This document shows positions 1-7,112 of a DNA stretch of 64,000 nucleotides, piece by piece. A program made the translations under genes and the position numbers. Each line of letters starts with the position of its first letter. Within the stretch, counting starts at the first letter, position 1. The DNA is from Hyphomicrobiales bacterium (GTDB lineage Bacteria; Pseudomonadota; Alphaproteobacteria; Rhizobiales; Rhizobiaceae), in the NCBI GenBank assembly GCA_900472675.1, contig UCJA01000001.1, positions 124,001-188,000 on the forward strand, read 5' to 3'. Under the pieces are notes generated by a model that worked only from the letters and a program-made list of their open reading frames with translations, searched no databases and was not told where the DNA came from.

Positions 1-640
1 GACGCTTGATCTGGGGCTCTGTGTAGCCATCGCTGATGGCATAGACGGTATCGGTGTTCATCGCGTTCTGCGCGAGATCGACCATTACCCTGTCGCCTGG
101 CTGATAAGTCGGAACCATCGAATCCCCGATCACTTCCATGACCAGAGTTTGCCGAGGCGAAGCCTTTGCTTCGTTGCGGAGGTACTCCTCAGGGATCAGC
201 CACTCAGCAATGACCGGGTGCGCGCTTATCGCGCCTGCCCCAACGGCAAGGTTGATCGTATCCCCAACCACACCCATGCCAGCGCCGAGCTTAACGTCGA
301 TCTCAGGCAGGGCGCCATCGACTGACGGTTGCCAGTGCTCACGGCTGTAAGACATCTGTTCGTCGGAGAAGTCTCGTTCCGGCTCATCTGGGTCGAACGA
401 GGCGATCAGCGGCGGCTTCTTGGGCGGCCGGTTCAACATCAGATCTTCCGCGGTCACCCCGAGGAGCGGAGCCATCTCCTCTGCGCGGTCCAGCTTCAGC
501 TTGCTGTGATCGTTCGCAAGCCGATTGACGGTTGCCCGCGAGACATCCAGCTCATCGGCCAGTGCCTCCTGAGACGCAATTTTTGATGCTTTAATGAAGG
601 GTTCGAGCCAGTTTTTCGCCATGCGGAAGTTATCGGCCAT
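1..640 (-). CDS. Phage repressor, CI/LexA-like with S24 peptidase domain (partial)
   Basis: Leftward gene for the lysogeny repressor; its 3' end is outside the window and 213 residues are visible. Residues about 20-45 form a helix-turn-helix (EALADELDVSRATVNRL). After a linker comes an S24 peptidase fold with the GDSM serine (Ser174) and the lysine of IKR (Lys212), the expected Ser-Lys dyad. Known members bind operators as dimers, keep lytic genes off and cut themselves when RecA filaments form after DNA damage. The start at 640 is preferred to an internal ATG at 621 because it keeps the full N-terminal helix. It diverges from the cro-like gene at 717. The sequence ends right after the lysine, so the C-terminus is unseen. 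Confidence 0.9.
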   Translation of the reverse strand, partial: MADNFRMAKNWLEPFIKASKIASQEALADELDVSRATVNRLANDHSKLKLDRAEEMAPLLGVTAEDLMLNRPPKKPPLIASFDPDEPERDFSDEQMSYSREHWQPSVDGALPEIDVKLGAGMGVVGDTINLAVGAGAISAHPVIAEWLIPEEYLRNEAKASPRQTLVMEVIGDSMVPTYQPGDRVMVDLAQNAMNTDTVYAISDGYTEPQIKR

Positions 641-660
641 GCCGTCTGCATCTTCTATGC

Positions 661-758
661 CATAATATGTTACAGTGCTCTTGACGAAGGGAGCATAATG
701 TAGCATTTATTGCGACATGACCCTTGAAGATTACATTCACGAGAACACCACTGTAACA
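661..758. promoter_or_regulatory. Divergent control region with candidate repressor operators
   Basis: The 76-base gap between repressor and cro-like gene, plus the first codons of the latter, holds two copies of one 10-mer in opposite orientation: TGTTACAGTG at 668-677 and CACTGTAACA at 749-758. Each contains a near-palindrome (TGTTACA/TGTAACA). A TTGACG that could be a rightward -35 element lies at 681-686. Position and symmetry fit operators shared by repressor and Cro; binding is inferred. Confidence 0.5.
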
Positions 759-1022
759 GCTTTTGCTGCTTTGCTGGGCAAGAGCCGGGCACAAGTGCAC
801 CGGTACATGCGTGGTGAAAATCTGAGCAAGAGCATCATCGAAGAGATCTGCCGCGCCACGAGCGGGGCAGTCCAGCCGAACTCATTTTTCCAGCAGACGG
901 GGCATAATGACTGCCGCCTCTGTTCTCCGAGAAGCCCGTCAGCTCATCACCCCGAAAGGGAAGTGGACGCAGGAAGCTGTAGCGCGAGATGCGCGCGGCG
1001 GGGAGGTCAAGCCAGCCGATGA
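717..1022 (+). CDS. Cro-like helix-turn-helix protein (C-terminus uncertain)
   Basis: First rightward gene, divergent from the repressor. Residues 1-60 look like a small Cro/YdaS-type DNA-binding protein: a helix, then TAFAALLGKSRAQVHRY as helix-turn-helix. Such proteins compete with the repressor for shared operators and favour lytic growth. The last 38 residues are rich in Arg, Ser and Cys and overlap the next gene by 116 bases in another frame, where the other frame looks coding. The true product may therefore be shorter, through a frameshift or sequence error near 900, or the tail may be genuine but unconstrained. The DNA-binding part is reasonably sure. Confidence 0.65.
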   Translation: MTLEDYIHENTTVTAFAALLGKSRAQVHRYMRGENLSKSIIEEICRATSGAVQPNSFFQQTGHNDCRLCSPRSPSAHHPEREVDAGSCSARCARRGGQASR

Positions 1023-1221
1023 TCGCGCCAAGGCATTCGACATGATCGGCGCCGTCCAGCGGATACCCGCCACGCCCGACGAATATGGCGCGGCCATCCG
1101 CATCCTGCGGGAGCAGTGCGGCAACCAGTCGATCTTCGCGTTTAACGATGCTCATGGGCAGAAGGCAGTCCTGAAGCTCATGGACAAGGCGGCGCAGGCC
1201 GCAGAGCAGAGGGCAGCATGA
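907..1221 (+). CDS. DUF6197-like phage protein
   Basis: A 104-residue protein with the layout I associate with DUF6197: an N-terminal VLREARQLI helix, the phrase WTQEAVARDARG, a central AFDMIGAVQRI segment and a late FNDAHGQKAVLKLMDKA. This family is common in phages and actinobacteria and has no established function. It starts inside the end of the cro-like reading frame and its stop overlaps the next start by 4 bases, so it belongs to the early operon. No catalytic motif is visible. Confidence 0.65.
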   Translation: MTAASVLREARQLITPKGKWTQEAVARDARGGEVKPADDRAKAFDMIGAVQRIPATPDEYGAAIRILREQCGNQSIFAFNDAHGQKAVLKLMDKAAQAAEQRAA

Positions 1222-1829
1222 GCGAGTTCAAAGGCTATCCGGAAATTCACGTCTCTCGTCCCTCGGGGAGTGGACCGTTCAGCATCCAGACGAAGAAGGG
1301 CGACGTGATCGCGACGTCTTCCGATGAAGACCATGCAGCCCGCCTCGTTGACTGCTGGAACGCCTGCCGCAAGATCTTCGCACCGGCTGTCCATATCGAG
1401 GCGACCGACGAGCAGGCCATTCGGCTGGAGAAGCTCCGCAAGGAAGCTTGGGCGAGGGTGCAGGAGTTGGAGGCGGAACGCGGTGACGGAGTTCTGTCGA
1501 ACTTCGATGCCTTCAATGGCCGGCTCGGTTCGGCCCCGGCCTGGAACTACGACATGTCCTCCGCGCCTCTCGGGCAAGAGGTCACCGTCACCCGCAAGGT
1601 GACGATCGACGGCGTTAAGCACGACAAGGATTACCGGGAGCACCACATCGCGCCTCTGTGGCTCGCTGGAGCCGACGGCAAGGTCTACCGCTCGTACTGG
1701 ATCCCGGCGAACAATACCTCCGCTGGCCGCTGGTCTGGCTTCTCTGTTGGCAGCCAGTTGCCGATCGCTTGGATGGCATTCGAGGTTCCGGTTCATCCTG
1801 GCGTCATTGCGCATGAGGTGGCGGCATGA
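1218..1829 (+). CDS. Hypothetical early phage protein, 203 aa
   Basis: I do not recognise this protein. It is soluble, without signal peptide or membrane segment. The first third (HVSRPSGSGPFSIQTKKGD, then a HAARLVDCWNAC stretch) resembles small phage proteins that carry a WNACR segment; residues about 65-85 are helical and charged; the C-terminal half is rich in aromatic residues (WNYD, YWIPANNT, WSGF). It overlaps the genes on both sides by 4 bases (ATGA), so translation is probably coupled. Confidence 0.6.
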   Translation: MSEFKGYPEIHVSRPSGSGPFSIQTKKGDVIATSSDEDHAARLVDCWNACRKIFAPAVHIEATDEQAIRLEKLRKEAWARVQELEAERGDGVLSNFDAFNGRLGSAPAWNYDMSSAPLGQEVTVTRKVTIDGVKHDKDYREHHIAPLWLAGADGKVYRSYWIPANNTSAGRWSGFSVGSQLPIAWMAFEVPVHPGVIAHEVAA

Positions 1830-2029
1830 CCCGCGAACCCGTCGGGCACGAATGGCTCCAAGGCTTCGGCGATCGCTTCGATCAGGAGTTCGCCGAGCCT
1901 GCATCTTCCACACCCATCATCAATCACACGCAAGACGGCACCGTGATCGTCTCGGACTCCGCCGGGAATTCTGTTTCAGGCCGCACGCTTGAAGAGGCGC
2001 AGGCCAATTTCGAGAGGGCAAGGGCATGA
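1826..2029 (+). CDS. Hypothetical phage protein, 67 aa
   Basis: A small soluble protein with no known domain to my eye. The second half (VIVSDSAGNSVSGRTLEEAQANFERARA) reads like a beta-hairpin followed by an amphipathic helix. ATGA overlap with the gene before and a 4-base overlap with the gene after support it as a genuine member of the early operon. Confidence 0.5.
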   Translation: MTREPVGHEWLQGFGDRFDQEFAEPASSTPIINHTQDGTVIVSDSAGNSVSGRTLEEAQANFERARA

Positions 2030-2178
2030 ACATCATCGCGTTGTGCGCAGCCGCCATGGTCGCCGCTGTCGCCGTTCTCGTGGCTCTGGCCTTCGGCCCG
2101 GTCATCGTCGGCAAAGTCTCCGCCTTGAGGGCAAACGCCATCGATGAAAACGCCCAGGTCGAGGAGATCGTAGCATGA
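2026..2178 (+). CDS. Small single-span membrane protein, 50 aa
   Basis: A short gene with a hydrophobic N-terminal segment (ALCAAAMVAAVAVLVALAFG, residues 5-24) followed by an acidic tail. Start and stop overlap the neighbours by 4 bases each (ATGA), typical of a dense phage operon. Function unknown; many phages encode such peptides for superinfection exclusion or envelope effects, but nothing here shows that. Confidence 0.5.
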   Translation: MNIIALCAAAMVAAVAVLVALAFGPVIVGKVSALRANAIDENAQVEEIVA

Positions 2179-2357
2179 CCGATTTCCAGACTGGCATTGT
2201 CGTCGGCTGCGTCGTCGCCTTCGTTTGGATGACGGCGGCCTGCCTGGCCGCAGCCTCGTATCATTTCATGCGCGTCAGGAACGATCGTCTGTTCGACGCG
2301 CAGTTCAATAGGGTCCCTCATCGCGAGGGCAACGTCGTCGCCTTTCGGCGTCGGTAG
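2175..2357 (+). CDS. Small single-span membrane protein, 60 aa
   Basis: A peptide with one membrane span at residues 6-28 (IVVGCVVAFVWMTAACLAAA) and a basic C-terminal tail ending FRRR, which by the positive-inside rule would lie in the cytoplasm. It overlaps the preceding 50-residue membrane peptide by 4 bases, so the two may be made and act together. Function unknown. Confidence 0.5.
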   Translation: MTDFQTGIVVGCVVAFVWMTAACLAAASYHFMRVRNDRLFDAQFNRVPHREGNVVAFRRR

Positions 2358-2511
2358 CAGAGGCTGGCGCGCCTTCCGGCAAGTTGATCGCGCCGCTCTC
2401 TTCAACATTCGGGTCCGGTTTAGGCCGGGCTCCTTTCCACCGCTCCAAGCCTCGCCAGCAGCCTGCTGACACCCAGGAAGCTAACCCAAGGCGGCAAGGA
2501 GCGCATTCACG

Positions 2512-2922
2512 GTGTCAAAGGATCTGGTTCAAGCGGCAACCAACAAGAAGCAGGAAGAACAGGGGCAAAAGTCCATGAGTACGGCAATCGCGGCAGAGTA
2601 CGTGAGGAAGATGGTGGAGCGTGAGACAGCCGGGAACGGCGACGTCGAGAACGCGATCAGACGCCTCGCGCGCCGGCACAACCTTTCATTCTGGCAGATC
2701 ATGCACCTGCGGGCGGGCAGGGCAAAGGCGATCACTATCGACGCCTTCACGTCGATCCGCCGGGCATACATCGAACACTGCGAAGCTGAGGTCCAGGCGC
2801 TGCAGGAAGAGATCATCAAGGACCGGGAACGCTACGAGGAGAGCCATGATCTTCGAGATCTGGAAATTGAAGCTCAAGCGCTGGCTGCAAGGATTCAGCT
2901 GGCAAAGAAAAGGATCGGATGA
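2512..2922 (+). CDS. Hypothetical helical phage protein, 136 aa (start uncertain)
   Basis: Unrecognised cytoplasmic protein. The C-terminal 50 residues (EAEVQALQEEIIKDRERYEE and onward) should form a long charged helix or coiled coil. The middle (AIRRLARRHNLSFWQIMHL) could be a small DNA-binding helix pair. The GTG at 2512 has an AAGGAG ten bases upstream; an ATG at 2575 preceded by AGGGG is a good alternative giving 116 residues. About 150 bases of gene-free DNA precede it, so it may head its own transcript. It overlaps the next gene by 4 bases. Confidence 0.6.
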   Translation: MSKDLVQAATNKKQEEQGQKSMSTAIAAEYVRKMVERETAGNGDVENAIRRLARRHNLSFWQIMHLRAGRAKAITIDAFTSIRRAYIEHCEAEVQALQEEIIKDRERYEESHDLRDLEIEAQALAARIQLAKKRIG

Positions 2923-3476
2923 TGACCGCAACGGCCGGCAGTAACACGAAGCTCACGGATGCAGAACGGCAGAAGCTGTTCGCCTACCACTTTCGCAAGG
3001 AACTCTCGGCTGAAACCAAGCGGCGCGAGGCGGCGGCTGAGAAGACGGCAAACCGGAAGGTCGCCAAGGCTTCGGACCCGTCATTCTCCGGCCAGAAGTT
3101 CGATCACTACCTCAAGGCGCACTTCGGTGAAGATGATCAGAAGCCGGTCGATAGGCTCAAGTCTGATCGCGAAAACCTCGAATGGCTCGGCCTGATCCCG
3201 GCGACCACCGGCGGCGACCTGCTGGCCCAGATCGACCGGGTCGACAAGGAGCAGCTCATCCAGGCCAAGGGCTACAAGGCGGGCCTGCTCGGGCTCGACC
3301 GCGTCTCCGGCTACGATGCTGGCTCCTCCGACGACAAGCTGTTCTTAGCCTCCTATGACGCCGGCAAGGCCGAATACGACACCGAGATTCCCGATATCAT
3401 GGCGAGGATCGAAGCGGCCGCTTCCAAGGAAGAGCCACCGTCGACTGAAGATCCCTTCCAGCAAGCGGCGGAGTGA
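2919..3476 (+). CDS. Hypothetical phage protein with Gly/Ala repeat segment, 185 aa
   Basis: The N-terminal 50 residues are basic and helical. Residues about 120-160 contain spaced phrases (AKGYKAGLLGLDR, GYDAGSSDDK, SYDAGKAEYD) that loosely resemble the A-x3-G-x2-A-x3-G pattern of ribosome-modulation-factor-like domains. That likeness is weak and I do not assign the function. The C-terminus is acidic. It lies between two unknown early genes and probably precedes the replication block. Confidence 0.55.
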   Translation: MMTATAGSNTKLTDAERQKLFAYHFRKELSAETKRREAAAEKTANRKVAKASDPSFSGQKFDHYLKAHFGEDDQKPVDRLKSDRENLEWLGLIPATTGGDLLAQIDRVDKEQLIQAKGYKAGLLGLDRVSGYDAGSSDDKLFLASYDAGKAEYDTEIPDIMARIEAAASKEEPPSTEDPFQQAAE

Positions 3477-3481
3477 CGGTC

Positions 3482-4024
3482 ATGCCATTCGAACGCGCAA
3501 AGATTATCATCAAGCAGGCCTCGATCGGCACAGGCGTCAAGGTCACCCTCGCAAAGGTGCGCGGCGCTCAGGCGAAGATGAAGTTCACCGTCAACGAGAC
3601 GGTGGCCAAGTCCTTCGGCTGGTCCGGCGGTGACAAGCTCGAGGTGCTGATCGGAAACGGCCCCGACCATGGGCTTCTCCGGCTCCGCAAGAACAACAGC
3701 CTGTCCGATGCTGCCGAGGTCGTCCACCGCAAGGCGAACAAGGGCGACTATTTCCAGGTTTCGCTCGGTCACCAGCCGATGTTCGTCGACCGCGTCGAAG
3801 CGGCCCGCTGGTGCCAGTTCGAAAAGGTCGAAGACGGCTATGTCGAGATCGTCCTGCCCCGCTGGGCCGATGAGACCGCCCCGGCGAAGAAGCCTGCGCT
3901 TCTGCCGATTGTCAGCCAGCAACCGCCTAAGCGCGGCGGCACAGTCACGGCCGATCTGATGGGCGACCCACCGCCCGGCCGGCGCGAGATGCTGGCGAAG
4001 GTCGGCGGCATGGCTGTCGAATAG
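3482..4024 (+). CDS. Hypothetical early phage protein, 180 aa
   Basis: Residues 1-60 (AKIIIKQASIGTGVKVTLAK, then SFGWSGGDKLEVLIG) have the feel of a swapped-hairpin AbrB/SpoVT-type fold, and the C-terminal 40 residues are proline-rich and probably unstructured. The ATG at 3482 has GGAG at the right spacing; a GTG at 3473 overlapping the previous stop is possible but less likely. It is the last gene before a strong hairpin and a change to the replication block. Function unknown. Confidence 0.55.
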   Translation: MPFERAKIIIKQASIGTGVKVTLAKVRGAQAKMKFTVNETVAKSFGWSGGDKLEVLIGNGPDHGLLRLRKNNSLSDAAEVVHRKANKGDYFQVSLGHQPMFVDRVEAARWCQFEKVEDGYVEIVLPRWADETAPAKKPALLPIVSQQPPKRGGTVTADLMGDPPPGRREMLAKVGGMAVE

Positions 4025-4032
4025 TTCCTCCC

Positions 4033-4093
4033 GGCGGCTCGTTCCCTCCCGACTTGAGCCGCCCACCTGCCGCGCGAATGCGGCGTCTTCTTT
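4033..4093 (+). terminator. Two hairpins with T-rich tail just before the next gene
   Basis: GGCGGCTC at 4033-4040 pairs perfectly with GAGCCGCC at 4056-4063. A second stem, GCCGC at 4069-4073 with GCGGC at 4080-4084, is followed by GTCTTCTTT. The second hairpin has the form of a Rho-independent terminator and stands only 13 bases before the ATG at 4107, a layout repeated elsewhere in this prophage. Confidence 0.6.
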
Positions 4094-4106
4094 CCCCGGT
4101 GAAGCA

Positions 4107-4460
4107 ATGAACGCAGTCCCCAAAATTCAGAGTTTCAGTTGCCCATGCTGTGGCGGCTTCATCGGCGAGGCCGCGCCGATCGATCAGGTCCGGCAGTTCG
4201 TCACCGCGCCGGGCCGCCGGCTCATCCTGGACATGCTCTCCCGTAGCCCAGGCTCGCCCGTCCATCGGGATCTCATCATCGGCCGCATGTACGCAGGTCG
4301 GTCAGACGGCGGGCCGGATAGTGGGGCCCAGGTGGTGGCGGTCACGGTTAGCCAACTGCGCCGTCAGATCGAGCCATTCGGCTGGACGGTATCGAACTCC
4401 AAGGGCGGCGGGGGCGAGCTCGCGCAGTGGCGCCTTATCCCGCGGGAGGCCGGCCAATGA
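4107..4460 (+). CDS. Winged-helix protein with zinc-binding N-terminus
   Basis: The N-terminus has CPCCGG, half of a possible zinc knuckle. Residues about 35-110 fit a winged helix of the OmpR C-terminal type: helix RRLILDMLSRSP, recognition-helix region VVAVTVSQLRRQIEP, wing GWTVSNSKGGGG, and the closing WRLIP. No receiver domain is present. A similar short protein precedes the resolvase gene in other rhizobial phages as far as I recall. It probably regulates the replication block that follows; its stop overlaps the resolvase start. Confidence 0.65.
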   Translation: MNAVPKIQSFSCPCCGGFIGEAAPIDQVRQFVTAPGRRLILDMLSRSPGSPVHRDLIIGRMYAGRSDGGPDSGAQVVAVTVSQLRRQIEPFGWTVSNSKGGGGELAQWRLIPREAGQ

Positions 4461-5095
4461 CCCTCATAATCGGTTTCGACCCCAGCAAATACACCGGCTG
4501 GTGCCTCTATGACCCAGATCGCCGCAAGACGGACGGCAACTTCTCTCACGTCAAATGCGGTGTGCTGGAGATGCCTGAAAAGGCCGACATGTATTACACC
4601 GCCGACCAGATCGGCCTCAAGATCACCGCTCTCCTCCGCGGCATAAAGCAGGATTTCGGCGCCTATCCAGCGTTCGCCGTGCTCGAGCAGCAGATCGAGG
4701 CTCAGGTCTCCATGCAGGGCCGTGGACAGAGCTTCGCCGGTTCGATCTCCCCATGGGTCGCCACCTCCGCAATCGTCGCCACGCTGGCTAATTTCGGCGT
4801 TGCCTATGGAACGCTGATGCCGGCCGCCTGGCGCAAGTCCTTCTTCGGGGCTGGCTTCAAGCCTCCTGTAGACGGCAAAGGCAAGAAGGACTGGAAGCTG
4901 GCCTGCGTCGATGAATGCGAGCGCCTTGGAATCCAACTACCCAAGAAGAAGACTCTATCCCACAACGCGGCAGAAGCCTGCGCATTGGCGATCTGCTGGG
5001 GCGTGAGGGACATGAAACTCCATGCCGGCAGATATCACGAGCCGTGGCTGAAGCTCGTCCAGCAGCGCAATGAGCGCCCGCAGGTGGCTGCATGA
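4457..5095 (+). CDS. RuvC-like Holliday junction resolvase
   Basis: RNase H-fold nuclease of the RuvC superfamily, 212 residues. Visible acidic positions are Asp8 in GFDPSKYTGWC, Glu77 in VLEQQIEAQ, and a C-terminal HNAAEACALA with His169 and Glu173, matching the family order of Asp, Glu, then His/Asp near the C-terminus. Such phage enzymes cut branched DNA from replication or recombination before packaging. The start at 4457 overlaps the previous stop and removes 10 upstream residues that do not fit the fold. It sits with helicase and methyltransferase genes in a replication module. Confidence 0.85.
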   Translation: MTLIIGFDPSKYTGWCLYDPDRRKTDGNFSHVKCGVLEMPEKADMYYTADQIGLKITALLRGIKQDFGAYPAFAVLEQQIEAQVSMQGRGQSFAGSISPWVATSAIVATLANFGVAYGTLMPAAWRKSFFGAGFKPPVDGKGKKDWKLACVDECERLGIQLPKKKTLSHNAAEACALAICWGVRDMKLHAGRYHEPWLKLVQQRNERPQVAA

Positions 5096-5670
5096 GGCTC
5101 TTCCCGGAGATGTGGCCGTTCGGCGACCTACAGCCGCACAGCTTCGACTTCATCATGGCGGACCCGGCTTGGACCTATCGGATGTATTCCGAGGCTGGTG
5201 AGGCGAAGTCACCGCAGGCGCAATACCGGACGATGTCGATCGACGATATCAAGCGCATGCCAGTGCTAGACCTTGCTGCCACCGACGCGCTGCTCTGGCT
5301 CTGGGCAGTCAACCCGATGCTCCCGCAGGCGATCGACGTGCTGCGAGCATGGGGCTTCGAGTTCAAGACCGCCGGCACATGGCTGAAGACCACGAAGCAC
5401 GGGAAGATCAATTTCGGGACTGGCTACATCCTTCGCGGATCGAATGAGCCTTTCCTGATTGGAACGCGGGGCAGCCCGCGCACCGCCAAGACCGTCCGCT
5501 CGGGTTTTACCGGTCTGGTGCGGGAGCATTCGCGCAAGCCGGAAGAGGCCTACGCAGCGGCTGAACGCCTCATGCCAAATGCTCGCCGACTAGACCTATT
5601 TTCCCGCACCGATCGCGCTGGCTGGACGGCTTGGGGTGATGAGGCCGGAAAGTTCGGAGAAGCAGCATGA
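5092..5670 (+). CDS. MT-A70 family adenine methyltransferase
   Basis: N6-adenine methyltransferase of the MT-A70 family, 192 residues. The catalytic DPAW (Asp24-Trp27) is the DPPW-type motif, preceded by the strand FDFIMA. YRTMSIDDIKRMPV and LLWLWAVN follow in the family order, then GTRGSPRT and REHSRKPEEAY, where the KPEE segment contacts S-adenosylmethionine. Phage members usually methylate DNA, either to evade host restriction or to regulate the phage. No cognate endonuclease is beside it, so it is an orphan enzyme. It overlaps the genes on both sides. Confidence 0.88.
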   Translation: MRLFPEMWPFGDLQPHSFDFIMADPAWTYRMYSEAGEAKSPQAQYRTMSIDDIKRMPVLDLAATDALLWLWAVNPMLPQAIDVLRAWGFEFKTAGTWLKTTKHGKINFGTGYILRGSNEPFLIGTRGSPRTAKTVRSGFTGLVREHSRKPEEAYAAAERLMPNARRLDLFSRTDRAGWTAWGDEAGKFGEAA

Positions 5671-7112
5671 ACGCTCACGTTCGCGACACCTTCGACCGCA
5701 TTACGGAGCAGGACGTCTTTGTAGCTTCAGAGATCGTCCTCGCGTGCCTCCTGTCGAATGCCACAACACTTTCCGATGCGGGTCTTGAGGAGGAAGATTT
5801 CGAGTTCGCTCTCCACCAGACCATCTTCCGCGAGTCAATGGAACTCATCCAGCGCACCACGAAGGTGAACTGGATTTCTCTAAAGCCGCACCTTCCCAAG
5901 TATGCCGACGGCCTCGATGTTTCCCCGGCCGAATATGCCCAGCAGCTTTCAGTCAAAGGGACGGATACGGTGGTCCGCCTCCGCCTCGACTCCTCGATTG
6001 ATGTCGTAAAAGGCGCCGCTCTTGGTCGGCAGCTGGCCAAGGAGGCTGAGATAGCCGCGGAGCTGGCAAAGGAAGGGCACACGCTTCTCACCTTGGACGA
6101 CGAGATCGAGCAGCTTGAACAGCGCCTCAAGGAACGTCGCCAGCGTCTTTCAGCTCTCAAGTCTGGGGTATCGCCCGGCAGCTCATACCTCGCGAAATTC
6201 GAGGCCTCTGCGCGGCGTAACGGCGTCATCGGGGTCCCGATCGCCCTCCCGGAAATCGCGCGGGTCCTGTCAGAGCCGGCATTCGAAGCGGGGAACCTCT
6301 ACGGGCTGCTGTCCTCGTCGGGCGAAGGCAAGTCCAGCTTGACCATGCAACTCATCAACCATGCCGTTGAGCAGGGCCATCCGGTTCTGTTCCTCTCCTA
6401 CGATCAGTCATCGGACCAGTGCATCGCGCAGATGATCGCCCAGGTACATGGCATCTCCATGAAGAAGCAGCGCGAGCCGACAAGGCTCATGACTGACCGG
6501 GAGCGCGACACCTGCGTGATGTTCGCGACCCAGATCAACAGCAAGCCGCTCGACATCATCCGGTGCCAGCGGGAAGGGGTGGAAAAGCTGGTCGTCTATG
6601 CCCGCCGCTTCATCAAGAAGCAGGCCAACGGGCGGACGCCATTCATCGTGATCGACCATATTGGCAAGGTGAAGCCGCGGGACTCGAAGCTGTCGCCGGA
6701 CAGGATCTCCGGAGAGGTCACAGTCGAGCTGAAGTCCCTGGCCTACGAGACGCAGTCGGCAGTGCTCATCCTCAACCAGAGGAACGGGCTGGGCGCGCGG
6801 CGCGACAACCCCCGCCCGATAGCGGCCGACCTTTACGGAGGCGAGGGCGCCCGGGCCGATTACGACGCGGTCATGACCCTCTACCGGCCGGAGAAGTACA
6901 AGCGGGAGCGCGAGAAGATCGCGGCCACGGCAGCCGATTGGAAGACGATCAACAGCGTCTTCGCGACCGACGTCGAAGGAGTGGCAGAGCTTGCGGCCAT
7001 CAAGGTCAGATTTGGCGATCCCGACATCCGGGAGTTCGTGACCTTCGAAGCCGAATTCACTCGGTACATCTCCCAGAAGCCAAAGCGCAACCAGCAGGAT
7101 CTCGGCCTATGA
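5667..7112 (+). CDS. Replicative DNA helicase, DnaB-like
   Basis: A 481-residue hexameric-type helicase. Residues 1-120 form the N-terminal DnaB domain (EIVLACLLSNA, LHQTIFRESMELI). A charged helical linker spans about 120-165. The RecA-like core has Walker A SSSGEGKSS near residue 218, FLSYDQSS soon after, and Walker B FIVIDHIG near 327; LILNQRNG and ADLYGGEGARADYDAV are the later DnaB motifs. It would unwind DNA at the phage origin. The long ORF in another frame over its second half is not coding. No primase gene is seen nearby. Confidence 0.88.
   Translation: MNAHVRDTFDRITEQDVFVASEIVLACLLSNATTLSDAGLEEEDFEFALHQTIFRESMELIQRTTKVNWISLKPHLPKYADGLDVSPAEYAQQLSVKGTDTVVRLRLDSSIDVVKGAALGRQLAKEAEIAAELAKEGHTLLTLDDEIEQLEQRLKERRQRLSALKSGVSPGSSYLAKFEASARRNGVIGVPIALPEIARVLSEPAFEAGNLYGLLSSSGEGKSSLTMQLINHAVEQGHPVLFLSYDQSSDQCIAQMIAQVHGISMKKQREPTRLMTDRERDTCVMFATQINSKPLDIIRCQREGVEKLVVYARRFIKKQANGRTPFIVIDHIGKVKPRDSKLSPDRISGEVTVELKSLAYETQSAVLILNQRNGLGARRDNPRPIAADLYGGEGARADYDAVMTLYRPEKYKREREKIAATAADWKTINSVFATDVEGVAELAAIKVRFGDPDIREFVTFEAEFTRYISQKPKRNQQDLGL

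Noticed and set aside
6563..7108. Upstream extension of the DUF4942 methyltransferase frame to 6563
   Set aside because: It lies over the helicase gene in another frame with Arg/Gly-rich composition; the ATG at 7109 overlaps the helicase stop and fits the family start.
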